Below are positions 8,121-17,371 of a DNA stretch of 64,000 bases, piece by piece. The translations under genes and the position numbers were made by a program. The notes beneath the pieces were generated by a model. The model was not told the origin of the DNA. It saw only the letters and a program-made list of their open reading frames with translations, and did not search any database. Source of the DNA: an uncultured Bacteroides sp. (GTDB lineage Bacteria > Bacteroidota > Bacteroidia > Bacteroidales > Bacteroidaceae). Positions within the stretch are counted from its first letter, which is position 1. Each line of letters begins with the position of its first letter. The DNA is taken from NCBI RefSeq assembly GCF_963677715.1, contig NZ_OY782495.1:310001-374000 (forward strand), read 5' to 3'.

Positions 8121-8720
8121 TTATAACTTCAATCCTGAGAAACACATAAAGGCTATGGCCATCAATCCTACTGTGATAAACGTAATACCCAACCCTCTAA
8201 GAGGAGCAGGAACATCAGAATAAGCCATCTTTTCGCGAATAGCAGCCAAGCCCACAATAGCCAACAGCCAACCTACGCCAGAGCCCAGCGAATATGAAAT
8301 AGATTCACCAAGATCAACAAAATGTCTTTGTTGCATAAATAAAGATGCTCCCATGATGGCACAGTTTACAGCTATAAGAGGTAAAAAGATACCCAACGAA
8401 GCATAAAGGGACGGGCTGAAACGTTCAATAACCATTTCTACCAGTTGTACTATACCAGCGATAACAGCGATAAAAAGAATAAAACTGAGGAAGCCAAGAT
8501 CAACTCCTTTTGCTATAGCATCGGCTTTCAACACATAGTTCTCAAGCAAATAGTTCACAGGTACCGTTACCAATAGAACAAAAGTAACAGCAATACCCAA
8601 TCCCAATGCCGTCTTCACATTCTTCGATACTGCAAGGTATGAACACATCCCCAAGAAGTAAGCAAAGATCATATTGTCGACAAAGATCGACTTTACAAAT
8701 AAACTCAAATAATCGTTCAT
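8121..8720 (-). CDS. nqrE: Na+-translocating NADH:quinone reductase subunit E
   Basis: A 199-residue integral membrane subunit with about six helices, of standard length. NqrE pairs with NqrD as inverted homologues; together they hold an iron centre in the membrane (two Cys from each subunit in the Vibrio structure). Cys26 in LGMCSYLA and Cys in the AVNCAIMGA segment match those conserved cysteines. It lies 21 bases upstream of nqrF and 65 below nqrD. Confidence 0.97.
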   Translation of the reverse strand: MNDYLSLFVKSIFVDNMIFAYFLGMCSYLAVSKNVKTALGLGIAVTFVLLVTVPVNYLLENYVLKADAIAKGVDLGFLSFILFIAVIAGIVQLVEMVIERFSPSLYASLGIFLPLIAVNCAIMGASLFMQQRHFVDLGESISYSLGSGVGWLLAIVGLAAIREKMAYSDVPAPLRGLGITFITVGLMAIAFMCFSGLKL

Positions 8721-8785
8721 AATTTCTTAGAATTTAGAATTCGAGCAGCTTAGTAGCTTTTCACGCTACTTACTGCAAATTCATA

Positions 8786-9418
8786 TTACTTCTCTTGCAA
8801 TACTTTATTTCTCGCACGTTGATACCAGATGATACAAGCACAGATGATTAATGCCATCGGCGGCATCAACATCAATCCATTGTTAATGTATCCCCAATCA
8901 TATACAGCCTTTGGGATGATACGGAAACCAAAGAGTGAACCTGATCCTAATATCTCACGAAAGAAAGCTACGATAACCAAGATCTTAGCATAACCTAAGC
9001 CATTACCTATACCATCGAGGAAAGATTCCCATGGGCCATTAGCCATGGCAAATGCTTCCAAACGTCCCATCAAAATACAGTTTGTGATAATCAAGCCCAC
9101 ATACACCGAAAGCTGCACACTAACATCGTAGGCGTAAGCCTTTAATATTTCACTGACAATAGTTACCAATGCAGCTACCACTACCAATTGAACGATGATG
9201 CGTATGCGGTTAGGAATTGTATTGCGCAATAATGAAATAATCACATTGGCAAAAGCAACGATCACTGTTACCGACAACCCCATCACAATAGCCGGTTCGA
9301 GCTTAGCCGTAACAGCCAGTGCCGAACAGATGCCAAGTACCTGTACGGTAATTGGGTTATTCATGCTAATCGGAGCAGAGAATACTTCTTTATTTTTTTT
9401 AGAAAACAATTGGTTCAT
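8786..9418 (-). CDS. nqrD: Na+-translocating NADH:quinone reductase subunit D
   Basis: A 210-residue membrane subunit with about six helices. It contains the family segments NPITVQVLGICSALAVT and GLIITNCILMGRLEAFA, whose Cys residues correspond to the intramembrane iron site shared with NqrE. It is separated from nqrC by three bases. Confidence 0.97.
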   Translation of the reverse strand: MNQLFSKKNKEVFSAPISMNNPITVQVLGICSALAVTAKLEPAIVMGLSVTVIVAFANVIISLLRNTIPNRIRIIVQLVVVAALVTIVSEILKAYAYDVSVQLSVYVGLIITNCILMGRLEAFAMANGPWESFLDGIGNGLGYAKILVIVAFFREILGSGSLFGFRIIPKAVYDWGYINNGLMLMPPMALIICACIIWYQRARNKVLQEK

Positions 9419-9421
9419 ATT

Positions 9422-10129
9422 CTATTTTCCTCCCTTATTATTAGTCGTTAAAAACTTATTGTACTGCCCCAGGCATTTTTTCAACATGGCATCCACACCT
9501 TTTGAAGTGATAGTACCACCCGAAATTCCATCTACCTGATAGTTGGGTTCAGTAACTTTACCATTCTTCTCTACGCCAAGGGCTATAGCACCGTCTTTCA
9601 TAACCTGCTTACCAGGAAATTCTGCCTGAAAAGCAGGAGTGGCAATTTCGGCACCCAATCCCGGAGTTTCTCCTTCGTGAGAGAAATAAACACCAAATAC
9701 AGAGTTTTTATCATCGTTCAAACCAACATATCCCCATATCGGGCCCCACAATCCGGCTCCGTAAAGCGGAAACACATATTTTGTCTGTCCGTTCACTTCA
9801 CATATATAGAGTGGCAATTGACGCTTCTCCAAATCTTTGGCAAGTTCACTCTTCAACTCTATTTTGAAACCACCTTCTTGTGCCACCACTTCGCCGGCAG
9901 AATTCAGAATTTGATCTGCTTTTACATATTTTTTATACACCTCTTCTGCGTTCTGATCTTTAGTATCTACATTCAGTGCATGAAGAATCTGTTTCATTTT
10001 GTCCAGCTCTATATTCTTACTCTGCGTGCTCTTTAGCGATGCAGAAGTAAATGCCAGAACAAAGGCCACGATAACAACCATTACCGAAGCATAAATGATG
10101 GTATAAGAATTACTATTTGTATTCATCAT
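9422..10129 (-). CDS. nqrC: Na+-translocating NADH:quinone reductase subunit C
   Basis: A 235-residue subunit with one N-terminal membrane helix (about 10-30) and a periplasmic FMN-binding domain. The flavin attachment motif SGGT is at 203-206; FMN is bound covalently through a phosphoester to Thr206 in this family, added by the flavin transferase ApbE. The GETPGLGAE motif (153-161) is also conserved. It lies 9 bases below nqrB. Confidence 0.97.
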   Translation of the reverse strand: MMNTNSNSYTIIYASVMVVIVAFVLAFTSASLKSTQSKNIELDKMKQILHALNVDTKDQNAEEVYKKYVKADQILNSAGEVVAQEGGFKIELKSELAKDLEKRQLPLYICEVNGQTKYVFPLYGAGLWGPIWGYVGLNDDKNSVFGVYFSHEGETPGLGAEIATPAFQAEFPGKQVMKDGAIALGVEKNGKVTEPNYQVDGISGGTITSKGVDAMLKKCLGQYNKFLTTNNKGGK

Positions 10130-10138
10130 CTTTCGGTT

Positions 10139-11317
10139 TTAATTATTTGACTTTGTAGCACGTTTTTCTCTGCGACTGATATTACTTTGTACTACACAAT
10201 AGTCTATCAGCGGAGCGAATATATTCATCAGCAAAATGGCGAGCATCATGCCTTCGGGGTAACCCGGGTTTAGCACACGAATAATAATGGCCATTGAACC
10301 GATCAGGAATCCGTAAATATACTTGCCCGTTTCCGTACGAGCAGCTGTTACCGGATCTGTAGCCATAAACACAGCACCGAAACAAAAACCACCCAGCGCC
10401 ATATGTTCATACCAAGGCATATGTGCCATAGCCGTATTAGGACCAACGGCGTTAAATACAATAGCCATAAATGCTCCTCCTACAAATACAGAAAACATCG
10501 TCTTCCAACTAGCTATGCCTGTAATAAGAATAATGGCTGCGCCTATAAGGATGGCAATAACACTTGTTTCGCCAATAGAACCGGGAATGAGTCCTGTAAC
10601 CATATCCCATGAAAAAGGAGGATATCCATTCGGGCTGACAGCTGTAGAAGCCACACCCAGTGAAGTAGCAGCCGTTAATCCGTCTACCGATTTACCCAAT
10701 CCAAAAATACTTTGCCCCGATACCCAAACAGCATCACCTGACATCTTAGCCGGATAAGCAAAGAAAAGAAAAGCACGGGTTACCAAAGCTACATTGAACA
10801 CATTCATCCCCGTACCGCCAAACACTTCTTTAGCAAATACAACTGCAAAGGCGGTAGCTACAGCCAGAATCCATAACGGGCAGTCCACAGGAACAATCAT
10901 CGGTATCAATATACCCGATACTAGAAATCCTTCCTGAATTTCTTCTTTTTTCCACTGAGCAATGATAAACTCAATGCCAAGGCCCACTACATAAGATACG
11001 ATGATCTTAGGTAATACGGCCAAGAATCCATAGGCAAACATCTCCCAAAAGCCTCCCTGAGCGCTTGTATGAGTAAAATGCTGGTAGCCTACGTTATACA
11101 TACCGAACAATAGTGCCGGTATCAAAGCAATCACAACTATCGACATGATTCGTTTGCTATCAATTGAATCGTGGATATGTGTTCCCGACTTCGAAGTACG
11201 GTTGGGCACAAACAGAAATGTTTCAAACCCGTCGAACACCGAGTGAAATGCGTGGAACTTACCGCCTTCTTCAAAGTTCGGCTTTATCTTGTCGAGATAA
11301 TTTCTTAACGCTTTCAT
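10139..11317 (-). CDS. nqrB: Na+-translocating NADH:quinone reductase subunit B
   Basis: A 392-residue membrane subunit with about ten helices. The covalent FMN site appears in VDGLTAATSLG, with Thr218 the likely attachment residue. The cytoplasmic N-terminus (1-50) is the ubiquinone- and NqrA-facing part in the Vibrio enzyme. NqrB is the main Na+ channel subunit of the complex. It starts 32 bases below nqrA. Confidence 0.97.
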   Translation of the reverse strand: MKALRNYLDKIKPNFEEGGKFHAFHSVFDGFETFLFVPNRTSKSGTHIHDSIDSKRIMSIVVIALIPALLFGMYNVGYQHFTHTSAQGGFWEMFAYGFLAVLPKIIVSYVVGLGIEFIIAQWKKEEIQEGFLVSGILIPMIVPVDCPLWILAVATAFAVVFAKEVFGGTGMNVFNVALVTRAFLFFAYPAKMSGDAVWVSGQSIFGLGKSVDGLTAATSLGVASTAVSPNGYPPFSWDMVTGLIPGSIGETSVIAILIGAAIILITGIASWKTMFSVFVGGAFMAIVFNAVGPNTAMAHMPWYEHMALGGFCFGAVFMATDPVTAARTETGKYIYGFLIGSMAIIIRVLNPGYPEGMMLAILLMNIFAPLIDYCVVQSNISRREKRATKSNN

Positions 11318-11349
11318 TTATATATTTTCAGTTTATTATAATTAGTTCT

Positions 11350-12708
11350 TTAGCACATTTCCTCCCGAAGCGCATCCAGTCCTTCGCGTACAATCCTCTG
11401 TAGTGGTACCTTAGATGAGCAAACGAATTCGCATAGCGAAAAGTCTTCGGGCGCAACTTCATAAACGCCCAACTGTTCCATGCGGTCTATGTCGCCTGCT
11501 ATGATTGCTTTTAGAAGGAACTCCGGCAAAATATCCATCGGAAATACTTTGTCGTATTCATTAGACATTATCATGTGTCTTTCTCCACCTTTGATTCGGG
11601 CATCAAGCACATATTCACGTTTCTTGAATGCATCGAGTACCCAGCTAAAGTAAGACCGATTCACACTAAACTGATTGAAGCGCGGCATAATCCATCCCGC
11701 CATCTCATGTACTTCGGTACCTTCGGGTATCACTGTAAGCTGACTGTGGAAAGCACCCAGAAATTGATTTGGAGAAACACGTTTGCCGGTTAATACATTA
11801 CCACTGATATAACGTAACTCTTTATCCTTAGTCACGTTTCCTGCAAATACATTAGTAAGCAATGCACCTACTGCAAGTTTACAATAAGCCGGCTTCAATA
11901 TTTCCGAACCTGTTACAGCCACCGTGCGTGTAAGATTTACCCTTCCGGTATTAAATAATCTCCCTATAAAAATGACTTCTTGTGCACCAATGGTCCACAC
12001 TATTTCACCTTTGTTAATCGGAGAAGTATGATGTATTTGAATGCCTACATTGCCTGCAGGGTGAGGGCCGTCGAACACAGTCACCGTTACATTCTGCGCT
12101 TGAGTAAGTGCCGACGATTTCTGTTGCGGACTAATACCCAAATAGGTTCCTGCCATTTTTGACAGTGCATCTAGTCCTGTCTGGAAGTTGGTTTCCTCCC
12201 CTTTCAGGGCAAATTCAAAACTGGGCGCTAACGGATTACTATCGAATGCTGATACAAAAATAGCTTTCGGAACTACCGTCGGATCGGCAATCACATCGTA
12301 TGGGCGTTGCTTCATAAAAGCAAATAAGCCGGCTTCCAAAAGCGCGGCTTTTACTGAATCGGCTGAAAGTTCTGATACTTTCTTTGTGCCAAATTCTTCA
12401 TAATCTTGCTCCTCTGCAGCTTGTACTGTGATACTCATCACCTTACGGCGCTCACCGCGTTCTACGCTGGTAACCACACCACTTACCGGAGAAACAAATT
12501 TTAATTCAGGATGATTCTTGTCAACAAACAAGGGTCCCCCGGCCATTACATATTCCTGTTCCTTCACCACAACTTTGGGAGTCACACCGGAAAAATCGTC
12601 GGGCACAAGTCCATAGATTCCCGGCTCCTTCACCAAGAAGTATTCCTCAGCTGCTTTTCCTTTCAGGTTTATGTCAAGGCCTTTGCGTAACTTTATTACA
12701 TTTGCCAT
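11350..12708 (-). CDS. nqrA: Na+-translocating NADH:quinone reductase subunit A
   Basis: The peripheral, cytosolic quinone-associated subunit, about 452 residues from the chosen start. MANVIKLRKGLDINLKG is the usual NqrA N-terminus, so I prefer this ATG to the one 24 bases upstream, which would begin only a few bases after the predicted transcription start. Family features include the biotinyl-like N-terminal domain and HHTSPINKGEIVWTIGAQ. It is the first gene of nqrABCDEF. The frame is intact. Confidence 0.96.
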   Translation of the reverse strand: MANVIKLRKGLDINLKGKAAEEYFLVKEPGIYGLVPDDFSGVTPKVVVKEQEYVMAGGPLFVDKNHPELKFVSPVSGVVTSVERGERRKVMSITVQAAEEQDYEEFGTKKVSELSADSVKAALLEAGLFAFMKQRPYDVIADPTVVPKAIFVSAFDSNPLAPSFEFALKGEETNFQTGLDALSKMAGTYLGISPQQKSSALTQAQNVTVTVFDGPHPAGNVGIQIHHTSPINKGEIVWTIGAQEVIFIGRLFNTGRVNLTRTVAVTGSEILKPAYCKLAVGALLTNVFAGNVTKDKELRYISGNVLTGKRVSPNQFLGAFHSQLTVIPEGTEVHEMAGWIMPRFNQFSVNRSYFSWVLDAFKKREYVLDARIKGGERHMIMSNEYDKVFPMDILPEFLLKAIIAGDIDRMEQLGVYEVAPEDFSLCEFVCSSKVPLQRIVREGLDALREEMC

Positions 12709-12742
12709 GCTATTATAAAATAATGGTTTCATAATTTGCCCG

Positions 12743-12750
12743 CAAAAGTA
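12743..12750 (-). promoter_or_regulatory. -7 box of the nqr operon
   Basis: TACTTTTG on the minus strand fits TAnnTTTG and lies 34 bases upstream of the preferred nqrA ATG. No clear TTTG -33 element is seen. Confidence 0.5.
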
Positions 12751-12778
12751 ATAAATAATAATGTGAACTTAATAGGAA

Positions 12779-12820
12779 AACGAGAAGAATTAAGGATTTA
12801 TTTCTTTAATTCTTTTCGTT
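12779..12820 (-). terminator. Terminator of the C1 peptidase gene
   Basis: Arms AACGAGAAGAATTAA and TTAATTCTTTTCGTT pair over 15 bases with one mismatch around a 12-base loop. On the minus strand TTTTCCTATT follows. It sits just below the peptidase stop and just above the nqr promoter. Confidence 0.7.
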
Positions 12821-12839
12821 AACGCACACGTTTTTTTTC

Positions 12840-14240
12840 TTATTCTTCCGAAGCAAACATCGGATCCCATGCAGGTAAGCGAATAGGCTTTTGTTTCATA
12901 AGCTCTAATATTTTAGCTGGAGCATACTTTTTTTGTACTACCAAACGAAACATATACTCATTAAACCATTCATCCGTTATGATGAGATGCCCTTGATAAC
13001 CTTTATCGGCTCCCCAACTATTTTCAACCATCCATTTTTTAGGTTTACCACTCTTATCAAGATCAACAGCCATCAGGGTCATAGCATGAGAAGAGCCACT
13101 GGCAAAGGTTTGTATGCGTTGTTTTTTATTCATGCCAAAAGTAGTTCCCATCAATGACTCGTAATCGTAGTTTTTCACGTCTAATAAGCCACGATCTATA
13201 TTTAGGAACTTAGCTACATCACAAGAGAAATACATGCTTGTACTATCCTTTATCGAAGATATTGCCATTTGCTTAATATCTTCCACCGGAAGATTCACGT
13301 ATGTCCAGTTCTTTCCATCGTAGCGATGACGATCAAAATCAATTTCATAACACTTATAATATTCTCTGCTGGGATCATTCATCAACATCACGTAATTGTT
13401 TGTCAAATCATCATTTACGTATTTCTTAAAGAATGATATTGGAGTATATACTTCTGTTTCCACAGGGTTTCCTTTTTCATCGTGACGTGTCCAGCTAAAT
13501 TCCGTAGGAGGTACGCCAAGGTTTAGTACCAACATACGATAAATAGTGCCCAATATTTCTGTTTTATTCTTTTCTAATGCAGCAAACGTTGCCCCTTTAA
13601 TCGCTTCATCGCGCAAAAGTAATCCGTCTTCACGAAGTTTCAGTGAAAGCAGAGAGACCATGCGAGACGTATTTTCACTACTATTCGTTTCCGGCATTAC
13701 CTCTTTGGGAACCAATCCATATTTACTAACCAAATCGGATATACCCGTGAACTGTCCGCCATCACTCAATGGATTTTTGAAAAGCCACTCCACCATCTTG
13801 TCATCCATAGGCTTTTCGTGCGTATCAATAACGCCTTGCAAAAAGAGGTTAGACTTTTCCAATTGATCCCAAAAGAATGTGTATGTTTGAGAAAATTCAA
13901 ATGCTCCTAAATGATATTTTGCAATCATTTGGGCACGTAACACATTAAGTCCGGTAAATAACCAGCAACGGCCGGAAGACTCCTGATTCGTAATTCCCTT
14001 CGATTCCACCTTATCCGAAAAATACGTATCCATGCCTACCATATTCTCCTGATTCAGAGCCAATTTACGAATATCGTTTCCACCAATAGCATTTCGAATA
14101 GCCTTATCAGCCGTTGTTCCCTTATAACTTAGTTTAATCTGTTGCAGCATTTCATTGCTTATGCCACCCCTATCCTGTTGTGCTTGTGCAGAAAACAAGA
14201 CACATCCCAGAACAAATGCTGTAAAAAGTCGTTTATTCAT
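12840..14240 (-). CDS. Secreted C1 family cysteine aminopeptidase (bleomycin hydrolase-like)
   Basis: A 466-residue papain-fold peptidase of the bleomycin hydrolase/PepC type with a signal peptide (cleavage near AQAQQ, residues 20-21). The catalytic residues are visible: the oxyanion Gln86 in NQESSGRCWLF, Cys92, His385 in SSHAMTL and Asn407 in VENSWG. Family members usually work as cytosolic hexameric aminopeptidases; Bacteroidetes have many exported versions, so a periplasmic role in peptide trimming is likely. It has its own promoter and terminator and lies between the nqr operon and the divergent polysaccharide cluster. Confidence 0.93.
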   Translation of the reverse strand: MNKRLFTAFVLGCVLFSAQAQQDRGGISNEMLQQIKLSYKGTTADKAIRNAIGGNDIRKLALNQENMVGMDTYFSDKVESKGITNQESSGRCWLFTGLNVLRAQMIAKYHLGAFEFSQTYTFFWDQLEKSNLFLQGVIDTHEKPMDDKMVEWLFKNPLSDGGQFTGISDLVSKYGLVPKEVMPETNSSENTSRMVSLLSLKLREDGLLLRDEAIKGATFAALEKNKTEILGTIYRMLVLNLGVPPTEFSWTRHDEKGNPVETEVYTPISFFKKYVNDDLTNNYVMLMNDPSREYYKCYEIDFDRHRYDGKNWTYVNLPVEDIKQMAISSIKDSTSMYFSCDVAKFLNIDRGLLDVKNYDYESLMGTTFGMNKKQRIQTFASGSSHAMTLMAVDLDKSGKPKKWMVENSWGADKGYQGHLIITDEWFNEYMFRLVVQKKYAPAKILELMKQKPIRLPAWDPMFASEE

Positions 14241-14274
14241 TATAGTTATATGTTATGTGATAAAAGTTATTTTG

Positions 14275-14282
14275 CAAAAATA
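14275..14282 (-). promoter_or_regulatory. -7 box of the C1 peptidase gene
   Basis: TATTTTTG on the minus strand, 34 bases upstream of the peptidase ATG, fits TAnnTTTG. There is no clear -33 element. Confidence 0.45.
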
Positions 14283-14358
14283 GCAATTTTTCTCTTGTTA
14301 TTTAACACAACTGGCACAAATACTGTTATTATAAAACCAGCAGAAATAAAAAAAGGTG

Positions 14359-14366
14359 TATATTTG
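14359..14366 (+). promoter_or_regulatory. -7 box of the first polysaccharide transcription unit
   Basis: TATATTTG fits TAnnTTTG and lies inside TGTATATTTGCAA, a 13-mer that recurs at the promoter of the second half of the cluster (20471-20483). The leader to the first ATG is about 40 bases. No TTTG -33 is present, so an activator may be needed. Confidence 0.55.
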
Positions 14367-14406
14367 CAACTAAATAACCAAAATATTCAATAAAACTATC
14401 GATTTT

Positions 14407-15162
14407 ATGAATAAAACCGCCCTTTCATACATATTAGCTACATTTTTAATTTGCATTAATTTCCAAGACTTACTTGCCCAAGAAGTCAAAGTCAGTGATT
14501 ATACAAATTTAAAACCTGATGACTATATAAATATAAAACTCCCACCACTCGATGTCTTGTTTGAAAATGCCAAGAAAGGTCCTATTTATCAGCTAGCTAC
14601 TGTAAAAGAGTTAATAGAACGTAAAAATCTAGCTAAAGAAAAACGTGCAGTGTGGAGCTTTTTTAGCTTAAGAGGTAGTTATCAATACGGTACATTTAGC
14701 AATGATGCTACCTATTCAGATGTTGTGACCCCAGTTGTGAGCACTTACTCTACTCAAGCCCAAACGAGTTACACCGTTGGTGGTACTGTAAATATTCCGT
14801 TAGATGTATTATTTGATCTTGGTGCACGCGTCAGGCGACAAAAGTTAAATATTCAAAGTGCAAAATTAGAAAGAGAAGAACGTTTTGAAGAATTAGAACG
14901 AGAAATCATACAACTTTATGTTACGGCAAACGCTCAATTAAATATTTTGAAATTAAGAGCTGAAGCAATAATTCTTGCTGGTGCACAATATGAAATTACA
15001 GAGAAGGATTTTTCAAATGGAACAGTTGATTCAGGAGTCCTTTCCACTGAAAAAGAGAAACAATCACAAGCGATAGAAAATTTCGAAAACAGTAAAGCTG
15101 AATTAAATAAGAGTTTAATGACTTTAGAAATAATTACTCATACACCCATTATTGGGAAATAG
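14407..15162 (+). CDS. Half-length TolC-like outer-membrane protein
   Basis: A 251-residue exported protein (signal peptide about 1-25, ending LLAQ). After a linker it shows one TolC-type unit: a helix (ATVKELIERKNLAKEKRA), a beta-strand pair typical of the outer-membrane barrel (SFFSLRGSYQYG, about 80-91) and a long charged helical hairpin (about 145-250). Classical TolC proteins carry two such units in about 430 residues, so this is half size and would need to oligomerise as a hexamer. It is the first gene of the polysaccharide unit, 16 bases before the Wzc-like gene. A role as exit duct in place of a Wza-type protein is inference from position. Confidence 0.7.
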   Translation: MNKTALSYILATFLICINFQDLLAQEVKVSDYTNLKPDDYINIKLPPLDVLFENAKKGPIYQLATVKELIERKNLAKEKRAVWSFFSLRGSYQYGTFSNDATYSDVVTPVVSTYSTQAQTSYTVGGTVNIPLDVLFDLGARVRRQKLNIQSAKLEREERFEELEREIIQLYVTANAQLNILKLRAEAIILAGAQYEITEKDFSNGTVDSGVLSTEKEKQSQAIENFENSKAELNKSLMTLEIITHTPIIGK

Positions 15163-15178
15163 AAGATCAACATAAATT

Positions 15179-17371
15179 ATGGAATATCTATTATATATTT
15201 TACGCTTTCTTTACCGCATACGTTGGTGGGTTATATTAGGCACACTAGTTGTTACTCTTGCTGCGTTTTATGTAACACGCAACATAAACAAAACATACAC
15301 AGTTGAGACAACTCTGTATACTGGTGTGATATCAGGATATACAATAGAGAGCGAAGTTGGTGCGACAAATTTGGAATTGACAAGTAACTCTATGGATAAT
15401 CTAATTAACATTATACAATCTGAGAGCACTCTTAAACGAGTTTCCTATAGACTATATGCACGTAACATGATCCATGGTGATCTGGAAAAGGATAATGAAT
15501 ACATTACTGCGGCCAGTTTCAGGGAAATATATAATAGAACAGTTAATCGTAGAGATGGTAGGGCATTACTCGCATTGATTGATAAGACCAGTGAAGAAAA
15601 GACATTAGAAAATCTTCTTAAATATGAGCGCCCAGACAAAAATAATTTTGTTTATGGCCTCTTTTATTGGAATCATCCACATTATAGCTATGGGGCATTA
15701 AAAAAGATAAAAATAACACGAAAAGGTTCTAGTGACCTATTAGATATAAGTTATTCATCAAATGACCCGGGTGTTGCATACAATACTCTGGATATTTTAA
15801 TGAAAGAATTTGTAAACGAATACCGAGATATTCGATATGGAGAAACCGATAAGGTTATTGACTATTTTCGCAGCGAATTAGCTCGTATAGGACATGATCT
15901 TCGTATGGCAGAAGATTCCTTAACTCAATATAACATAGAAAAACGTGTAATTAACTATACGGATGAGACGAAGGAAATTGCGGCCATAAACAAAGAATTC
16001 GAGCTAAGAGAGCAAGACATACTTTTTGCTTATAACAGCTCTAAAGTGATGAAACAGGAATTGGAGAGGCAAATGGACAGCAATACCAAACAGCTATTAA
16101 ATAACATTTCCTTTATCAACAAATTGAAAGAAGCCTCTACACTTACCAGCAGAATATCTGAACTAGAATCATTTACAACAGGAAATCCTATCAACAACAA
16201 ATCAATAGAGGACTATCAAAATAAACTAAATCAGACAGCCAAGGAATTATCTAGTATTTCCGACCGATATGTAACGGGCAAGCAAACCAAAGAAGGTATT
16301 GGAAAATCGGATATTGTAGATCAATGGCTGACCCAAACTCTAGCATTCGAAAAAGCTAAATCAGAATTAGATATTATAAAACGTAGTAGAAAAGATTTAA
16401 ATGATAAATATGTTTTTTTTGCTCCGGTAGGTTCTACTATTAAACGAAAAGAAAGAAGCATAGACTTTACAGAGGCCAATTACTTGTCTCTGCTAAAAAG
16501 CTACAATGACGCATTAATGCGTAAAAAAAATCTGGAAATGACATCTGCTACTCTTAAAGTTCTCAATCCTCCCACATTCCCAATTCAGCCGGAGCCAGAT
16601 AACAGAAGAAACATAGTATTGCTGGCTTTTTTGGGAACCATAGCATTCATAATAGGGTTCTTTTTAATAATAGAATTATTAGACCGAACTCTACGAGACA
16701 AAATACGCACAGAGCGTCTTACAAAAAGTGAATTACTCGGAGCCTTCCCCGGCACACTTAGATTAAAATATCGTAGTTACCAAACGGTATATAGTTTAAT
16801 TGCCACTAAATATCTTAGTAGTGCTATTTTACGTTATTTCACCATCCATAAAGAAGGGCAACCATATATTGTAAACTTTCTGAGTAACGATGCAGGCGAA
16901 GGAAAAACACACTTGGCGAGCTTATTAGAAGCTTATTGGAAAAACATCGGACTGGAAGTTCGTCGCATCACTTGGGGAGAAAATTTCGATATAAACTCTT
17001 CCGAATACTTATTGGCGGAAAGTATTATGAATCTCTATATTCGAAAGAAAGAAGATGTTTTAATTGTAGAATACCCCAATTTAGAGAGTAATAATGTGCC
17101 TACAAAATTATTACAGGAAGCTAATTTAAATTTATTAATACTAAGTGCTGATCGCGCATGGAGAAATACCGACAAAATTTTATTTGAAAGAATAAAATCT
17201 CAAATGGGAAATGTTCCTTTATGTACATATCTCAATCATGCAAATAGTGATGTGGTGGAAAATTACACAGGCATGTTGCCTCCGTATAGTTATCTAAGAA
17301 GGCAACGATATCGCTTATTGCAATTAGGATTAACAGCTAAGTCCTCAGCTATTAAAAACAAACAATACTAA
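15179..17371 (+). CDS. Wzc-like polysaccharide chain-length/export protein with degenerate P-loop domain
   Basis: A 730-residue inner-membrane protein of the Wzz/BY-kinase type. Two membrane helices (about 15-31 and 480-502) flank a long periplasmic coiled-coil region. The cytosolic C-terminus has a P-loop, SNDAGEGKTH (Lys576, Thr577), but the Walker A' motif of BY-kinases is replaced by VLIVEYPNLE (about 628-637) and there is no C-terminal tyrosine cluster. It may bind a nucleotide yet not act as a kinase. It probably controls chain length or couples polymerisation to export. Its stop overlaps the ATG of the polymerase by one base. Confidence 0.85.
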   Translation: MEYLLYILRFLYRIRWWVILGTLVVTLAAFYVTRNINKTYTVETTLYTGVISGYTIESEVGATNLELTSNSMDNLINIIQSESTLKRVSYRLYARNMIHGDLEKDNEYITAASFREIYNRTVNRRDGRALLALIDKTSEEKTLENLLKYERPDKNNFVYGLFYWNHPHYSYGALKKIKITRKGSSDLLDISYSSNDPGVAYNTLDILMKEFVNEYRDIRYGETDKVIDYFRSELARIGHDLRMAEDSLTQYNIEKRVINYTDETKEIAAINKEFELREQDILFAYNSSKVMKQELERQMDSNTKQLLNNISFINKLKEASTLTSRISELESFTTGNPINNKSIEDYQNKLNQTAKELSSISDRYVTGKQTKEGIGKSDIVDQWLTQTLAFEKAKSELDIIKRSRKDLNDKYVFFAPVGSTIKRKERSIDFTEANYLSLLKSYNDALMRKKNLEMTSATLKVLNPPTFPIQPEPDNRRNIVLLAFLGTIAFIIGFFLIIELLDRTLRDKIRTERLTKSELLGAFPGTLRLKYRSYQTVYSLIATKYLSSAILRYFTIHKEGQPYIVNFLSNDAGEGKTHLASLLEAYWKNIGLEVRRITWGENFDINSSEYLLAESIMNLYIRKKEDVLIVEYPNLESNNVPTKLLQEANLNLLILSADRAWRNTDKILFERIKSQMGNVPLCTYLNHANSDVVENYTGMLPPYSYLRRQRYRLLQLGLTAKSSAIKNKQY

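Noticed and set aside
10323-10757. 144-codon plus-strand ORF inside nqrB
   Set aside because: It is antisense to an intact, highly conserved membrane subunit; composition reflects the reverse of hydrophobic codons.
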